Shown: positions 30,815-40,171, counted from the stretch's first letter. The stretch is 64,000 nt of DNA from Vibrio sp. S17_S38 (GCF_014694375.1 NZ_JAAUWW010000020.1:1-64000); one strand, 5' to 3'. Notes: generated by a model not told the origin, from the sequence alone. Numbers and translations are program-made.

Positions 30815-31177
30815 ATGAAACGTTTATTTTTATTTATTACCATCATTATTCTTGCGGGTTGTGCATCGCAAAATAAAATGCCAGACAGCAGTAATACTCA
30901 AGCTTGGCAAGCTTACGGGCAAGAACGTGCAAGCAAAGGTTTTGTTGAGCATTCTAAGGAAGATTTATCCAGTGAAAGTGGTTTGACGATGCTGAGCAAT
31001 GAAGCATCTGATGCTTACCATCAAGGTTATCTTGTTGGTCAGAAAAAATATTGTAGCCAAAATGCCTCATGGCTAGGTTCAACTGGACAACCTTATCGTG
31101 GAATTTGCGATAATATGAACCCTTTCTTCCGTCAAGATTACATGTCGGGAATGCAATCTAATCATGGCGGTATGTAG
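30815..31177 (+). CDS. Small lipoprotein, DUF2799-like
   Basis: The 120-residue product has a lipoprotein signal with lipobox LAGC and the acylated cysteine at position 16. The mature part has a pattern of Gly, Tyr and Cys (HQGYLVGQKKYC, YRGICDN) that recalls the DUF2799 family. The function is unknown. It lies between tamB and ppa with its own upstream gap of about 150 bases and the ribosome binding site GGAG. Confidence 0.82.
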   Translation: MKRLFLFITIIILAGCASQNKMPDSSNTQAWQAYGQERASKGFVEHSKEDLSSESGLTMLSNEASDAYHQGYLVGQKKYCSQNASWLGSTGQPYRGICDNMNPFFRQDYMSGMQSNHGGM

Positions 31178-31206
31178 TCGTTTTGATTCAATAATATTGA
31201 TATAAA

Positions 31207-31249
31207 AAACCCTCAATGATCGCTAAATCATTGAGGGTTTTATTTAAAT
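31207..31249. terminator. Bidirectional terminator between the lipoprotein gene and ppa
   Basis: Fourteen perfect pairs (AAACCCTCAATGAT at 31207-31220 with ATCATTGAGGGTTT at 31227-31240) surround a six-base loop. Ts follow on both strands, with the longer run on the ppa side. Confidence 0.9.
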
Positions 31250-31268
31250 ATGTGTTTTTAACAAAAAG

Positions 31269-31796
31269 TTATTTTTTAGCACGCTCAAAAGACTCTAAAA
31301 TCTCTTGGCGAGCAGACGCGACATCTTCCCAACCATCGACTTTTACCCACTTGCCTTCTTCAAGATCTTTGTAACGTTCAAAGAAGTGCGTGATTTGAGC
31401 TTTCAATAGCGTAGAAACATCGTCAATATCTTGAATGTGATCGTATTCTTTCGATAGCTTACTATGTGGAACTGCAATCACTTTTGCATCTTCACCAGAT
31501 TCATCCGTCATTTTCAATACGCCAACTGGACGACAGCGAATGACTGAACCCGGCATTAGTGGAAATGGCGTTGGAACCAATACGTCTACTGGGTCACCAT
31601 CTAAAGATAGAGTGTGGTTTACATAGCCATAGTTACATGGGTAAAACATTGGTGCTGACATTAAGCGATCAACAAATAGCGCGCCGCTGTCTTTATCGAC
31701 TTCATATTTAATTGGATCAGCATTGGCTGGGATTTCGATAACCACGTAAAGATCATCAGGTAGTGATTTACCAGCTGGGACATGATTTAAGCTCAT
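31269..31796 (-). CDS. ppa: Inorganic pyrophosphatase
   Basis: This family I pyrophosphatase hydrolyses pyrophosphate to phosphate and drives biosynthetic reactions. Start at 31796 gives [20 protein letters not shown] and 175 residues, close to E. coli Ppa. A start five codons upstream is possible but not supported by the family. The active-site stretch DGDPVDVLV with its metal-binding aspartates and [12 protein letters not shown] are intact. Confidence 0.96.
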   Translation of the reverse strand: MSLNHVPAGKSLPDDLYVVIEIPANADPIKYEVDKDSGALFVDRLMSAPMFYPCNYGYVNHTLSLDGDPVDVLVPTPFPLMPGSVIRCRPVGVLKMTDESGEDAKVIAVPHSKLSKEYDHIQDIDDVSTLLKAQITHFFERYKDLEEGKWVKVDGWEDVASARQEILESFERAKK

Positions 31797-31904
31797 TGGG
31801 ATTCCTTCCATAAAAGTAATTAACCGCCAGATTATAACGTGACTTGTCGGTATTTTGTAGCGGGAAGGTTATCGATGTGCGATCGAAATTATTTAAAAGA
31901 ATGC

Positions 31905-31970
31905 TTTATAACTGAGTAAGAAGAATTTTATAGCTAAGTAAGTAAAATTTTATAGTTAAGTAAGAAGTAT
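31905..31970. repeat. Three tandem 22-bp imperfect repeats between ppa and fbp
   Basis: Units at 31905-31926, 31927-31948 and 31949-31970 each begin TTTATA and share the core (A/G)(C/T)T(A/G)AGTAAG. They fill part of the roughly 250-base gap between the ppa start and the fbp stop. No gene is visible there. Whether they are regulatory or slippage-derived is unknown. Confidence 0.8.
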
Positions 31971-31978
31971 ATAGAAGG

Positions 31979-32014
31979 TCGCAATGAGAGTTGGAGTAAC
32001 CCACATTGCGATGA
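31979..32014. repeat. Inverted repeat downstream of fbp
   Basis: TCGCAATG and CATTGCGA form an eight-pair stem around a loop of about 17 bases, 30-65 bases after the fbp stop. It lacks a good T run on the minus strand, so its role as terminator is doubtful. Exact ends are approximate by a base or two. Confidence 0.5.
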
Positions 32015-32046
32015 TTATGATTATTCAAACGATATAAAAATATCGC

Positions 32047-33057
32047 TTAATCTGGAAATTGTTCAAGGAATGATTCGACTTTTTCTACCATAACTGGCGA
32101 TCCGACCACGAAAGGCACACGTTGGTGTAATTCTGCTGGTTTGATATCCATAATACGTTGGTAACCATCGGTCGCCTTACCACCAGCTTGTTCCATTAGG
32201 AAGGCAATTGGATTGCATTCATATAATAAACGCAGCTTGCCGTTGGGGTGGCTTTCGGTACTTGGGTATAAATACACACCACCTTTTAATAAATTTCGGT
32301 GGAAATCAGCGACTAATGAACCAATATAGCGAGATGTATAAGGACGATTGTCTTCAGGAACATTTTCTTGGCAATATTTAATGTACTTCTTAATGCCTGT
32401 TGGAAAACGAATATAGTTACCTTCGTTAATCGAGTAGATAGAACCAACCTGTGGGATCATCATTCTTTCATGAGATAAACAGAAAACGCCAAGTGATGGA
32501 TCGTAAGTAAAACCATGTACGCCATTACCAGTTGTGTACACCAACATGGTTGATGATCCATAAATAATGTAACCTGCGGCCACTTGTTTATGACCTGGTT
32601 GTAAAAAATCTTCTTGAGTCGGCGTACTACCAATAGGGGAAACGCGGCGGTAAATAGAGAAAATAGTACCAACGGATACATTGACATCAATATTAGATGA
32701 ACCATCAAGTGGATCCATTAATACGACATATTTTGCATTTTTATTCAGATCCTTATTAAAAGCGACAGCTTCATCTTCTTCTTCACTTGCCACGCCACAC
32801 ACTTGGTCACGGGCTTCAAGTGCCGCTTTAAATTTATCGTTGGCATAAAGGTCCAGTTTTTGTTGTTCTTCACCTTGAATATTCTCAGCACCGACAGAGC
32901 CGGTGATATCCACTAACCCGGCTTTATTAATTTCACGGTTGACAATTTTTGCAGCAAGTTTAATGGATCCCAATAGGGAGGAAAGATCACCACTTGCATG
33001 GGGGAAGTGGTGTTGGTTTTCAACAATAAACTCGCCTAAGGTGCGGGTTGTCGACAT
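32047..33057 (-). CDS. fbp: Fructose-1,6-bisphosphatase class I
   Basis: Fbp hydrolyses fructose 1,6-bisphosphate in gluconeogenesis. The 336-residue product has the metal-binding and catalytic motif DPLDGSSN at residues 115-122 and the sugar-binding region [21 protein letters not shown]. The ribosome binding site is AAAGGAT. It is divergent from mpl, the same arrangement as in E. coli. Confidence 0.97.
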   Translation of the reverse strand: MSTTRTLGEFIVENQHHFPHASGDLSSLLGSIKLAAKIVNREINKAGLVDITGSVGAENIQGEEQQKLDLYANDKFKAALEARDQVCGVASEEEDEAVAFNKDLNKNAKYVVLMDPLDGSSNIDVNVSVGTIFSIYRRVSPIGSTPTQEDFLQPGHKQVAAGYIIYGSSTMLVYTTGNGVHGFTYDPSLGVFCLSHERMMIPQVGSIYSINEGNYIRFPTGIKKYIKYCQENVPEDNRPYTSRYIGSLVADFHRNLLKGGVYLYPSTESHPNGKLRLLYECNPIAFLMEQAGGKATDGYQRIMDIKPAELHQRVPFVVGSPVMVEKVESFLEQFPD

Positions 33058-33357
33058 AACAGATCCTTTTTGTCGTTTAATATCTTCATGGTAATAAGAG
33101 AGTGAGGCTGTTGTATGTATGTTTGAACACTTGATGCGGATTGTAAATCTAGAATCTTATTTATGGTAATGAAGTAACTGGTGAAGTTTCACAAATGTGC
33201 ACTTAAGCAGGGTTGTGATTAGCGAAAGAATAATTCACGCTAATGGGAGGGAAATTGTTTTAGTACACCATACATTTCGATAAGTTTGAGGTACTATTCC
33301 AACCAATTTATTGACCGATGATTATCCTCACAAATAGGTGAGCAGGGAAACCGTATT
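33058..33357. other. Gene-free divergent region between fbp and mpl
   Basis: This 300-base stretch has no gene. It holds the fbp ribosome binding site at one end, the mpl one (CAGGG) at the other, and an inverted repeat ATTAGCG (33218-33224) / CGCTAAT (33238-33244). Promoters for both genes must lie here, but I cannot place them with confidence. Confidence 0.5.
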
Positions 33358-34716
33358 ATGCATATTCATATTCTTGGTATTTGTGGCACTTTCATGGGAG
33401 GGGCTGCGGTATTAGCCCGTCAACTTGGGCATAAAGTGACTGGGAGTGATGCCAATGTTTATCCTCCAATGAGCACATTACTAGAATCACAAGGGATTGA
33501 AATTATTGAAGGATTTGATCCTTCTCAATTAAACCCGGCACCTGATTTGGTCGTGATTGGTAATGCGATGAGTCGTGGTAATCCGTGTGTGGAATATGTC
33601 TTAAATCAGAACCTTAAATACACCTCTGGTCCGCAATGGTTGCAAGAGTTTTTGTTGCATGATCGTTGGGTGCTTGCGGTGGCGGGGACTCATGGTAAAA
33701 CCACTACCTCAAGTATGTTGTCTTGGATTTTAGAAGATTGTGGTTACGCGCCTGGTTTCCTTGTCGGTGGAGTGCTTGGCAACTTTGGTGTGTCGGCTCG
33801 TTTAGGCGACAGCATGTTTTTCGTGGTGGAAGCGGATGAATATGACAGCGCTTTTTTTGATAAGCGTTCTAAGTTTGTACATTACCATCCTCGAACCTTA
33901 GTGATGAATAATCTTGAATTCGACCATGCAGATATCTTTGATGATCTGGAAGCGATCAAGCGTCAATTTCATCATTTAGTTCGGACTATTCCTGGTAATG
34001 GCCGTATTCTGGCTCCAGCTAATGATGCAGGGTTAGAAGATGTGATCAAACGAGGTTGCTGGAGTGAGCTTGAGCACATTGGTGATGATGGTCATTGGAA
34101 AGCAGAAAAAATACAAAAAGATGGCAGTCATTTTAATGTTTACCTTGATGGTCAACTTGGTGGTGAAGTGAAATGGGACTTGGTTGGAGATCATAATGTC
34201 AATAATGCATTGATGGCCATTGCTGCAGCGCGTCATGTTGGAGTCACTGTTGATCTTGCTTGTGAAGCGTTAGGGAAATTTATTAATACCAAACGTCGTT
34301 TAGAGCTCAAAGGCATTGAAGCGGGCGTGACGGTTTATGATGATTTTGCTCATCATCCAACCGCGATTGATCTCACCCTTGATGGACTGCGTAATAAGGT
34401 GGGTGAGCGTAAAATTATTGCCGTGTTCGAACCTCGTTCAAGCACCATGAAGATGGGTGTGCATCAACAAACTCTCGCAGCGGCTTTTAAACATGCTGAT
34501 GTGGTCGGATTATATCAACCTAACAATATTGAGTGGTCAGTTCAATCGGTAGCTGATCAATGTAGCCAGATTGCTTTTGTTGAAGGTGATATTGATGAGT
34601 TGGTGAAACGAGTAGTGGCACAAGCAAATTCGGGCGATCAGATCTTAGTGATGAGTAATGGAGGCTTTGGAGGAATCCATGCCAAATTATTACAAGCATT
34701 ATCCAATAAAAAGTAA
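33358..34716 (+). CDS. mpl: UDP-N-acetylmuramate:tripeptide ligase Mpl
   Basis: Mpl ligates recycled murein tripeptide to UDP-MurNAc in the cytoplasm, part of peptidoglycan recycling. The 452 residues are of Mur ligase type: N-terminal nucleotide-binding fold starting MHIHILGICGTFMGG, ATP loop GTHGKTTT at 110-117, and the C-terminal domain with YDDFAHHPTAI and FEPRS. It is divergent from fbp and followed by a hairpin. Confidence 0.97.
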   Translation: MHIHILGICGTFMGGAAVLARQLGHKVTGSDANVYPPMSTLLESQGIEIIEGFDPSQLNPAPDLVVIGNAMSRGNPCVEYVLNQNLKYTSGPQWLQEFLLHDRWVLAVAGTHGKTTTSSMLSWILEDCGYAPGFLVGGVLGNFGVSARLGDSMFFVVEADEYDSAFFDKRSKFVHYHPRTLVMNNLEFDHADIFDDLEAIKRQFHHLVRTIPGNGRILAPANDAGLEDVIKRGCWSELEHIGDDGHWKAEKIQKDGSHFNVYLDGQLGGEVKWDLVGDHNVNNALMAIAAARHVGVTVDLACEALGKFINTKRRLELKGIEAGVTVYDDFAHHPTAIDLTLDGLRNKVGERKIIAVFEPRSSTMKMGVHQQTLAAAFKHADVVGLYQPNNIEWSVQSVADQCSQIAFVEGDIDELVKRVVAQANSGDQILVMSNGGFGGIHAKLLQALSNKK

Positions 34717-34766
34717 AAAGATCATCATAAACTAAAAGCTGTTTTAGCTAAAAGATCATAATAGGC

Positions 34767-34795
34767 AAAAAGATCATGATGATCTTTTTACTAGG
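34767..34795 (+). terminator. Terminator-like hairpin between mpl and ubiX
   Basis: AAAAAGATCAT (34767-34777) and ATGATCTTTTT (34779-34789) are complementary, with the Ts forming part of the stem. The loop must open a few pairs. It lies 17 bases before the ubiX start and close to its ribosome binding site, so it could also affect ubiX translation. Confidence 0.55.
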
Positions 34796-34807
34796 ATAAG
34801 GAAGAGT

Positions 34808-35470
34808 ATGAGTAAGTCATCACAAAAGCAGATTACATTAGCATTCACCGGTGCTTCAGGTGCACCCTATGGTTTGCGTTTATTAGAATGTTTACTCGCC
34901 GCCGATTATACCGTGTATTTATTGATTTCTTCTGCTGCGCGAGTGGTGATGGCAACTGAGCATGGTTTAAAATTACCGAGTGGCCCACAAGCGGCGCAAA
35001 AAGTTTTAATTGAGCATTTAAATAGCCATTGCGACAAGATGAACGTTCATAAAAAAGTGATTGAGAGCGAGAAGCTTATCGTATGCGGTAAAGAAGATTG
35101 GTTTTCGCCAGTGGCTTCTGGTTCGGCTGCGCCAAAACAAATGGTTGTGTGCCCTTGTTCGGCAGGCAGTGTGGCGTCGATTGCACATGGCCTATCGGAT
35201 AACTTAATTGAACGCGCTGCCGATGTGGTGATGAAAGAGCGTGGTCAACTGTTGCTGGTGGTACGTGAAACGCCATTCTCGACATTGCATCTTGAGAATA
35301 TGCATAAACTTTCTCAAATGGGAGTGACAATTATGCCTGCCGCACCGGGTTTTTATCATCAACCGAAAACCATTAACGACTTGGTTGATTTCATGGTAGC
35401 GCGAATTTTAGATCACCTTGGTGTTGAGCAAGGATTAGTGCCGCGCTGGGGATATGATCAGCGCGATTAA
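34808..35470 (+). CDS. ubiX: Flavin prenyltransferase UbiX
   Basis: UbiX makes the prenylated FMN cofactor that the decarboxylase UbiD needs in ubiquinone synthesis. The 220 residues have the flavin-binding TGASGAPYG motif at 14-22, [25 protein letters not shown] and the C-terminal [14 protein letters not shown]. The ribosome binding site is AAGGAAGAG. It follows mpl in the same direction, separated by a hairpin and direct repeats. Confidence 0.96.
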   Translation: MSKSSQKQITLAFTGASGAPYGLRLLECLLAADYTVYLLISSAARVVMATEHGLKLPSGPQAAQKVLIEHLNSHCDKMNVHKKVIESEKLIVCGKEDWFSPVASGSAAPKQMVVCPCSAGSVASIAHGLSDNLIERAADVVMKERGQLLLVVRETPFSTLHLENMHKLSQMGVTIMPAAPGFYHQPKTINDLVDFMVARILDHLGVEQGLVPRWGYDQRD

Positions 35471-35534
35471 CGCACCGCCTGTGAATTAGTCACTAGCCTA
35501 ATAATTGACAATTTAATACAATCAAAATACTTAT

Positions 35535-35625
35535 CGGGGAGCCTTGTGCTGAGATCTTTTTTCTTCTTTCGGTTGAAAAAGAGACCCGTGAACCTGAACC
35601 AGATAATGCTGGCGTAGGAATTGAG
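35535..35625 (+). ncRNA. TPP riboswitch (THI element)
   Basis: The conserved THI-box pieces appear in order: GGGGAGCC, then TGTGCTGAGA, a variable hairpin, then GACCCGTGAACCTGAACC and GATAATGCTGGCGTAGGAA. It directly precedes thiB, so thiamine pyrophosphate would lower expression of the thiamine importer. The switching mechanism (termination or start-site masking) is not evident by eye. Confidence 0.95.
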
Positions 35626-35677
35626 TTTGGATCTCCCTACTTATTCTCCTGTGCCGCTCACTAAAAAGGATATTCTA

Positions 35678-36739
35678 GTGAACGACATCTTTTCTACTTC
35701 GAATACATGCTCATACTCTATTGATTCAATAACGCATAAAGCCAAAATAGTCTTTAGTGCGTTAGTTCTGCCTGTATTGTTATCTTTTTCTTTTAGTGCA
35801 CAAGCGGCTGACAAAGAAGTCTTAACTGTTTATACCTACGACTCTTTTACTTCTGATTGGGGCCCTGGTCCTGCAGTAAAAAAAGCGTTTGAAGCCAAGT
35901 GTGGATGTGCGCTGAATTTTGTCGCATTAGATGATGGCGGTTCTGTATTGAGTCGTTTACGTTTAGAAGGTAAAAATAGTAAAGCCGATGTGCTGCTTGG
36001 TCTAAATAACAACATTATGGATCAAGCCGAGCAAACTGGGTTACTGTCACCACATCATGTCGATATGTCTAACATCACCATGCCGGGCGGTTGGAATAAT
36101 TCGTTATTTGTTCCGTTTGATTATGGCTATTTTGCTTTTGTGTATAACAAGCAGAAAATGAAGAATCCGCCAAAGAGTTTAAAAGAGTTGGTGGATCGTG
36201 ATGACTTCAACATTATTTATCAAGATCCTCGAACCTCGATTACAGGGCAAGGTTTATTGTTGTGGATGAAATCCGTGTATGGCAATAAAGCGCCTCAAGC
36301 ATGGCAAAAGTTAGCTAAGAAAACCGTCACAGTCACAAAAGGTTGGTCTGAATCTTATTCGATGTTCTTAAAAGGGGAGTCGGATATGGTGCTCTCTTAC
36401 AGCACATCTCCGGCTTATCATATTATTGCTGAAAACGATGATAATTATGCGGCGGCGAGTTTTACCGAAGGGAACTATAGCCAAATTGAATTGGCCGCGA
36501 AAGTGAAAAGTACCCAACATCCAAAACTTGCCGATGAGTTCATGCAGTTTATTTTGAGTGATGATTTCCAAAATCAAATGGCGACCGCAAACTGGATGTA
36601 CCCAGTAACCGGTATCACCTTGCCAAAAGGCTATGAACAGTTAAGTGTGCCAAGTAAAATGTTAAGTTTGGATCCCAAACAAGTAGCAAAAGAGCTTAAG
36701 CCTTGGACGAGAGAGTGGCAATCGGCGCTCTCAAATTAA
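35678..36739 (+). CDS. thiB: Thiamine ABC transporter, periplasmic binding protein
   Basis: ThiB binds thiamine, its phosphate and pyrophosphate in the periplasm for the ThiPQ importer. I chose GTG at 35678 because AAGGA lies seven bases upstream; an in-frame TTG at 35621 would overlap the riboswitch. The 353 residues have a long N-terminal signal region ending near FSFSAQAADKEV. Binding-protein fold features include VYTYDSFTSDWGPGPAVKKAFE and the conserved WSESYSMFLKGESDMVLSYS. It heads the thiBPQ operon. Confidence 0.94.
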   Translation: MNDIFSTSNTCSYSIDSITHKAKIVFSALVLPVLLSFSFSAQAADKEVLTVYTYDSFTSDWGPGPAVKKAFEAKCGCALNFVALDDGGSVLSRLRLEGKNSKADVLLGLNNNIMDQAEQTGLLSPHHVDMSNITMPGGWNNSLFVPFDYGYFAFVYNKQKMKNPPKSLKELVDRDDFNIIYQDPRTSITGQGLLLWMKSVYGNKAPQAWQKLAKKTVTVTKGWSESYSMFLKGESDMVLSYSTSPAYHIIAENDDNYAAASFTEGNYSQIELAAKVKSTQHPKLADEFMQFILSDDFQNQMATANWMYPVTGITLPKGYEQLSVPSKMLSLDPKQVAKELKPWTREWQSALSN

Positions 36740-36795
36740 TATGATGATGCGTGGTAAAACGACGAGAATAGTAAGCTAATGGGAATAGGTTTGTG

Positions 36796-38433
36796 ATGAA
36801 TGGGTCTATTCCCAAATTAGGAATATGGATTGCGATTGGTATTGGCTTGTTTGTACTCGCCAGTATCGGCGCGTTAATTCAATATGCGCCAACTCTAGAT
36901 TTTAGCTGGATATGGGGCGATGACTATTATCGGCACATTACCTATTTCAGCTTTTACCAAGCCTTTCTCTCTACGGTATTGAGTGTAGGACTTGCAATAC
37001 CTGTGGCGCACTCCTTATCTCGACGTCAATTTAAAGGTAAAGATTTATTACTGAAATTGTTTGCCTCGACATTAGTGCTGCCAGTATTAGTCGGTATATT
37101 TGGGATCTTAGCCATTTTAGGCAACAGTGGTTTACTGGCTGATTTATTTTCATTATTTGATCGTAAATTGCCTTTTTCTATTTATGGTTTAAATGGCATC
37201 TTAGTTGCTCATGTCTTTTTTAATCTTCCGTATGCCAGTCGGTTGTTGCTGCAATCATTAGAGTCGATTCCGTTTGAGCAACATAAATTGTGTGCGCATT
37301 TAGGGATGAACCCGTGGCAAAAGTTTCATCTTGTAGAATGGCCACGTATCAAGCAGCAATTGCCACATGTGGCGGGATTAGTTTTTATGCTGTGCTTCAC
37401 CAGTTTCTCAACTGTGATGGCGTTGGGGGGCGGGCTGAAATCTACCACCATTGAGCTGGCTATTTATCAAGCGATAAAATTTGATTTTGACTTGCAAGCT
37501 GGCGCGATTTTAGCATTGTGGCAAATGGTATTGTGCGGATTATTAAGCCTCACGATTTTAAAATTTAGCCGTACACTGCCAGCGAGTCAGGTTCATTCTG
37601 GACTGATATTAAGCACTAAATCGAATTGGACATTAAAGCTATGGGATGGTGTTTGGATTGGATTCTCGATGCTGGTGGTATTACCGCCGTTAATCATGGT
37701 GGTGTGGCAAGGGATCAATCCTAAAGCTCTGATCATCTTGCAAAACAGCCAGTTTTGGCAGGCGTTATGGTCTTCCGTTCAAGTGGCTATTTTAGCCAGT
37801 AGCCTCGCATTATGCTTGGGTATTGGAATCTTGATGACCAGTCGAGCATGGCACTTAAAAGGTCATGTGAATCGAGCGCATGGCATTGAATTACTCGGCA
37901 CGATTATTTTAGTGACGCCTGGTATTGTGATGAGCACGGGATTGTTTTTATTGCTTCGTGATCAGGTGGATGTGTTCAGTTTGGCTTTTTGGGTGGTGAT
38001 TCTAGTCAATAGTTTGATGGCGCTGCCTTATGTGATTAAAACTCTGGCTCAACCTATGCTTCAAACTGCGCAGCAATATCAATATCTTTGCGCCAGCTTA
38101 GGGATGAAGGGTTGGTCGCGCTTTCGCTTGATGGAATGGCGAGCGTTGAACAAACCGATTTCTCATGCTTTTGCGATCAGTTTTATGTTTGCAATGGGGG
38201 ATCTCAGCGCAATTGCCTTATTTGGTAGTCAATCTTTTACTACCTTGCCGCTGTATTTATTCCAATTATTAGGCAGTTATCAAATGCAGTCAGCAGCGGT
38301 TGTCGCGTTATGTTTATTGCTATTTAGCGTGTTGTGTTTTGCGTTGATAGAAACGGTCTTTAAACAGGCGAATAAGCCTCAAAACAATAAGTCTCAAAAT
38401 AATACCGGCAGTAATCAAGAGGGGAGTCACTGA
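36796..38433 (+). CDS. thiP: Thiamine ABC transporter permease
   Basis: ThiP forms the membrane channel of the thiamine importer. The 545 residues have about 12 hydrophobic segments and two halves, each with a permease EAA-like loop (LCAHLGMNPWQKFHLVEWP and LCASLGMKGWSRFRLMEW). ATG at 36796 is preferred over the GTG one codon earlier because TAGG lies six bases upstream. The stop overlaps the thiQ start (TGATG). Confidence 0.95.
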   Translation: MNGSIPKLGIWIAIGIGLFVLASIGALIQYAPTLDFSWIWGDDYYRHITYFSFYQAFLSTVLSVGLAIPVAHSLSRRQFKGKDLLLKLFASTLVLPVLVGIFGILAILGNSGLLADLFSLFDRKLPFSIYGLNGILVAHVFFNLPYASRLLLQSLESIPFEQHKLCAHLGMNPWQKFHLVEWPRIKQQLPHVAGLVFMLCFTSFSTVMALGGGLKSTTIELAIYQAIKFDFDLQAGAILALWQMVLCGLLSLTILKFSRTLPASQVHSGLILSTKSNWTLKLWDGVWIGFSMLVVLPPLIMVVWQGINPKALIILQNSQFWQALWSSVQVAILASSLALCLGIGILMTSRAWHLKGHVNRAHGIELLGTIILVTPGIVMSTGLFLLLRDQVDVFSLAFWVVILVNSLMALPYVIKTLAQPMLQTAQQYQYLCASLGMKGWSRFRLMEWRALNKPISHAFAISFMFAMGDLSAIALFGSQSFTTLPLYLFQLLGSYQMQSAAVVALCLLLFSVLCFALIETVFKQANKPQNNKSQNNTGSNQEGSH

Positions 38434-39137
38434 TGAGTTGCGTCTTATCATTACAACAAGTGGTTTATCACTATGAACAAGAACGTTTTGAATTTGATTG
38501 CCAGCTAGAACAAGGACAAATCCTCGCTTTAATGGGGCCAAGCGGTTCAGGTAAGTCAACTTTACTGAGTTTGATTGCTGGGTTTATTGAACCCATAAGC
38601 GGTGATATTCAAGTACAAAGAAAAAGTGTTTTAGGGTTAGCTCCTCATCAGCGCGGCATTGCAATGCTGTTCCAAGAGCATAATTTATTCACCCATTTAA
38701 GCGTGCGCGATAATATTGGTTTAGGTTTGCATTCTGGGTTGAAGTTAACATCAAGCGACAAACAACAGGTTGAGCAAGCCGCTCAACAAGTGGGATTGGA
38801 AGATCTGCTAGATAGACTGCCAGAACAGTTATCTGGCGGGCAAAAGCAGCGGGTTGCATTGGCGCGTTGTTTTGTTCAGTCGCATTCAATTTGGCTATTA
38901 GATGAGCCTTTTTCAGCGCTAGACCCGGTATTACGCGAAGATATGCTGCAACTCGTTAAGCGGTTGGCGTATGAGAGGGAAGTGAGCGTGGTTATGGTTA
39001 CCCATCATATTTCAGATGCTAAAAATATGGCGACACATTTTGCTTTTATGCAGCAGGGAAAAATCTGTGAAAGTGGAAGTATGGAGATGTTGTTTACTCA
39101 GAAAATAACACCTCAGCTGGCAGCTTTTATTCAGTAA
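38433..39137 (+). CDS. thiQ: Thiamine ABC transporter ATP-binding protein
   Basis: ThiQ is the ATPase of the thiamine importer. The 234 residues contain Walker A GPSGSGKST (35-43), signature LSGGQKQR (133-140) and Walker B WLLDEP (154-159). It overlaps thiP by one base and is closed by a strong terminator. Confidence 0.96.
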   Translation: MSCVLSLQQVVYHYEQERFEFDCQLEQGQILALMGPSGSGKSTLLSLIAGFIEPISGDIQVQRKSVLGLAPHQRGIAMLFQEHNLFTHLSVRDNIGLGLHSGLKLTSSDKQQVEQAAQQVGLEDLLDRLPEQLSGGQKQRVALARCFVQSHSIWLLDEPFSALDPVLREDMLQLVKRLAYEREVSVVMVTHHISDAKNMATHFAFMQQGKICESGSMEMLFTQKITPQLAAFIQ

Positions 39138-39161
39138 CCGTTTCTATGTGAATAATAATGA

Positions 39162-39193
39162 AAAAATGGAGGCTTCGAATGGCCTCCATTTTT
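39162..39193. terminator. Terminator after thiQ
   Basis: Twelve perfect pairs (AAAAATGGAGGC at 39162-39173 with GCCTCCATTTTT at 39182-39193) surround an eight-base loop. It is symmetrical and could serve both thiQ and the convergent membrane-protein gene. Confidence 0.9.
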
Positions 39194-39239
39194 CATCGGT
39201 CTTTAATCCATTTAACGTTAGTTATTTTCGTCTATCGGA

Positions 39240-39887
39240 TTAGTTATTCGATTGTGTGGTTTTATCTAAAGTTTGGCTACGCTTAAAGTCCACGAAGTAA
39301 CACAGTGAAGAATAGAACATAATGACATAACCGAGGACTTCAGTACCTTCTTCGGCCACATTTTTAACTGTTCTAATGGCCAGTTCCCCCATAAGCTCAT
39401 CCCATAAACTACCCATCCCAAAGAGACGAGAGAAAATAAGTAAAATACAAAGCCCAACAGTCATCGCAATACTGTTTCGATCGAGAATATGTAGATATAA
39501 ACCATCAAGTGTTTTTTGTTTATCGCTCCACGCATAGCGGATGGCGGTTGCTGCAACTATTAAGGCTGGAACAACCCAAAAACCATGAAATATGAGATCA
39601 AAAAAACCATCAAGTTCACGGATCAATAAACAAGCAAAAAAACCAGTCACTAGAACATAAGCATGACGAGTAGTTGGTTCTTTTTTTGCAATATAACCAA
39701 ACAGACAAACTGAAATAAAGAGCATCGCTTCTTGCAAAAATTCAGTAAGTGAAATTTCACCTAGTCCATTATGTAGCTGGAACATATCGATACGCACACA
39801 AATTACAGGTAAAGACACTAACAAAGATAACACTAAAAATCGTAGTGCTGCACGTCGGATAATTTGTAGTTTCTGGGCGTTGTTCAT
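39240..39887 (-). CDS. Integral membrane protein of unknown function
   Basis: I do not recognise this gene. The start at 39887 (MNNAQKLQIIRR) has AGG about eight bases upstream and gives 215 residues. There are about six hydrophobic segments (roughly 13-30, 53-66, 77-92, 98-118, 138-157, 184-199). Charged residues fall within or beside them: Glu49 and Glu53, Arg90-Glu91-x-Asp93, His101, and Glu179-Glu180-x-x-Glu183. Such a pattern suggests a channel or an intramembrane active site. It stands alone between thiQ and the PhoH gene. Confidence 0.8.
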   Translation of the reverse strand: MNNAQKLQIIRRAALRFLVLSLLVSLPVICVRIDMFQLHNGLGEISLTEFLQEAMLFISVCLFGYIAKKEPTTRHAYVLVTGFFACLLIRELDGFFDLIFHGFWVVPALIVAATAIRYAWSDKQKTLDGLYLHILDRNSIAMTVGLCILLIFSRLFGMGSLWDELMGELAIRTVKNVAEEGTEVLGYVIMFYSSLCYFVDFKRSQTLDKTTQSNN

Positions 39888-40134
39888 ATAAAAACCTAGA
39901 TAAAATCTGTAAAAATGTGATGGAGATATCATTTTTTACGGGAGGGAGAGAAAGAAGCGAAACATTCTAGCTACGTTTTATCGTTTAAACCAATGTTACC
40001 TTTAGATTCATTTATTATAAGCTATGGGTTAAATTCATAACCAATTGAGCTTATCTCAAATGAAATAAACTCAAATGCTTACCTATTTTTTGTAAGGGTA
40101 GGTTTTTAAAGCTGTTTCGAATTTTTAAATGCAA

Positions 40135-40168
40135 TTAACGTTGCAGTTTAAATTGGCTGCAACGTTAA
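40135..40168. repeat. 12-bp perfect inverted repeat just after the phoH-like gene
   Basis: TTAACGTTGCAG (40135-40146) and CTGCAACGTTAA (40157-40168) are exact complements around a 10-base loop, three bases beyond the stop of the minus-strand gene. No T run follows, so it may stabilise the 3' end or act as a weak terminator. The rest of the roughly 285-base gap (39888-40171) shows no gene. Confidence 0.65.
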
Positions 40169-40171
40169 AGA

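Noticed and set aside
31905..31970. CRISPR array
   Set aside because: The three repeats are directly adjacent with no spacers and no cas genes are in the window.
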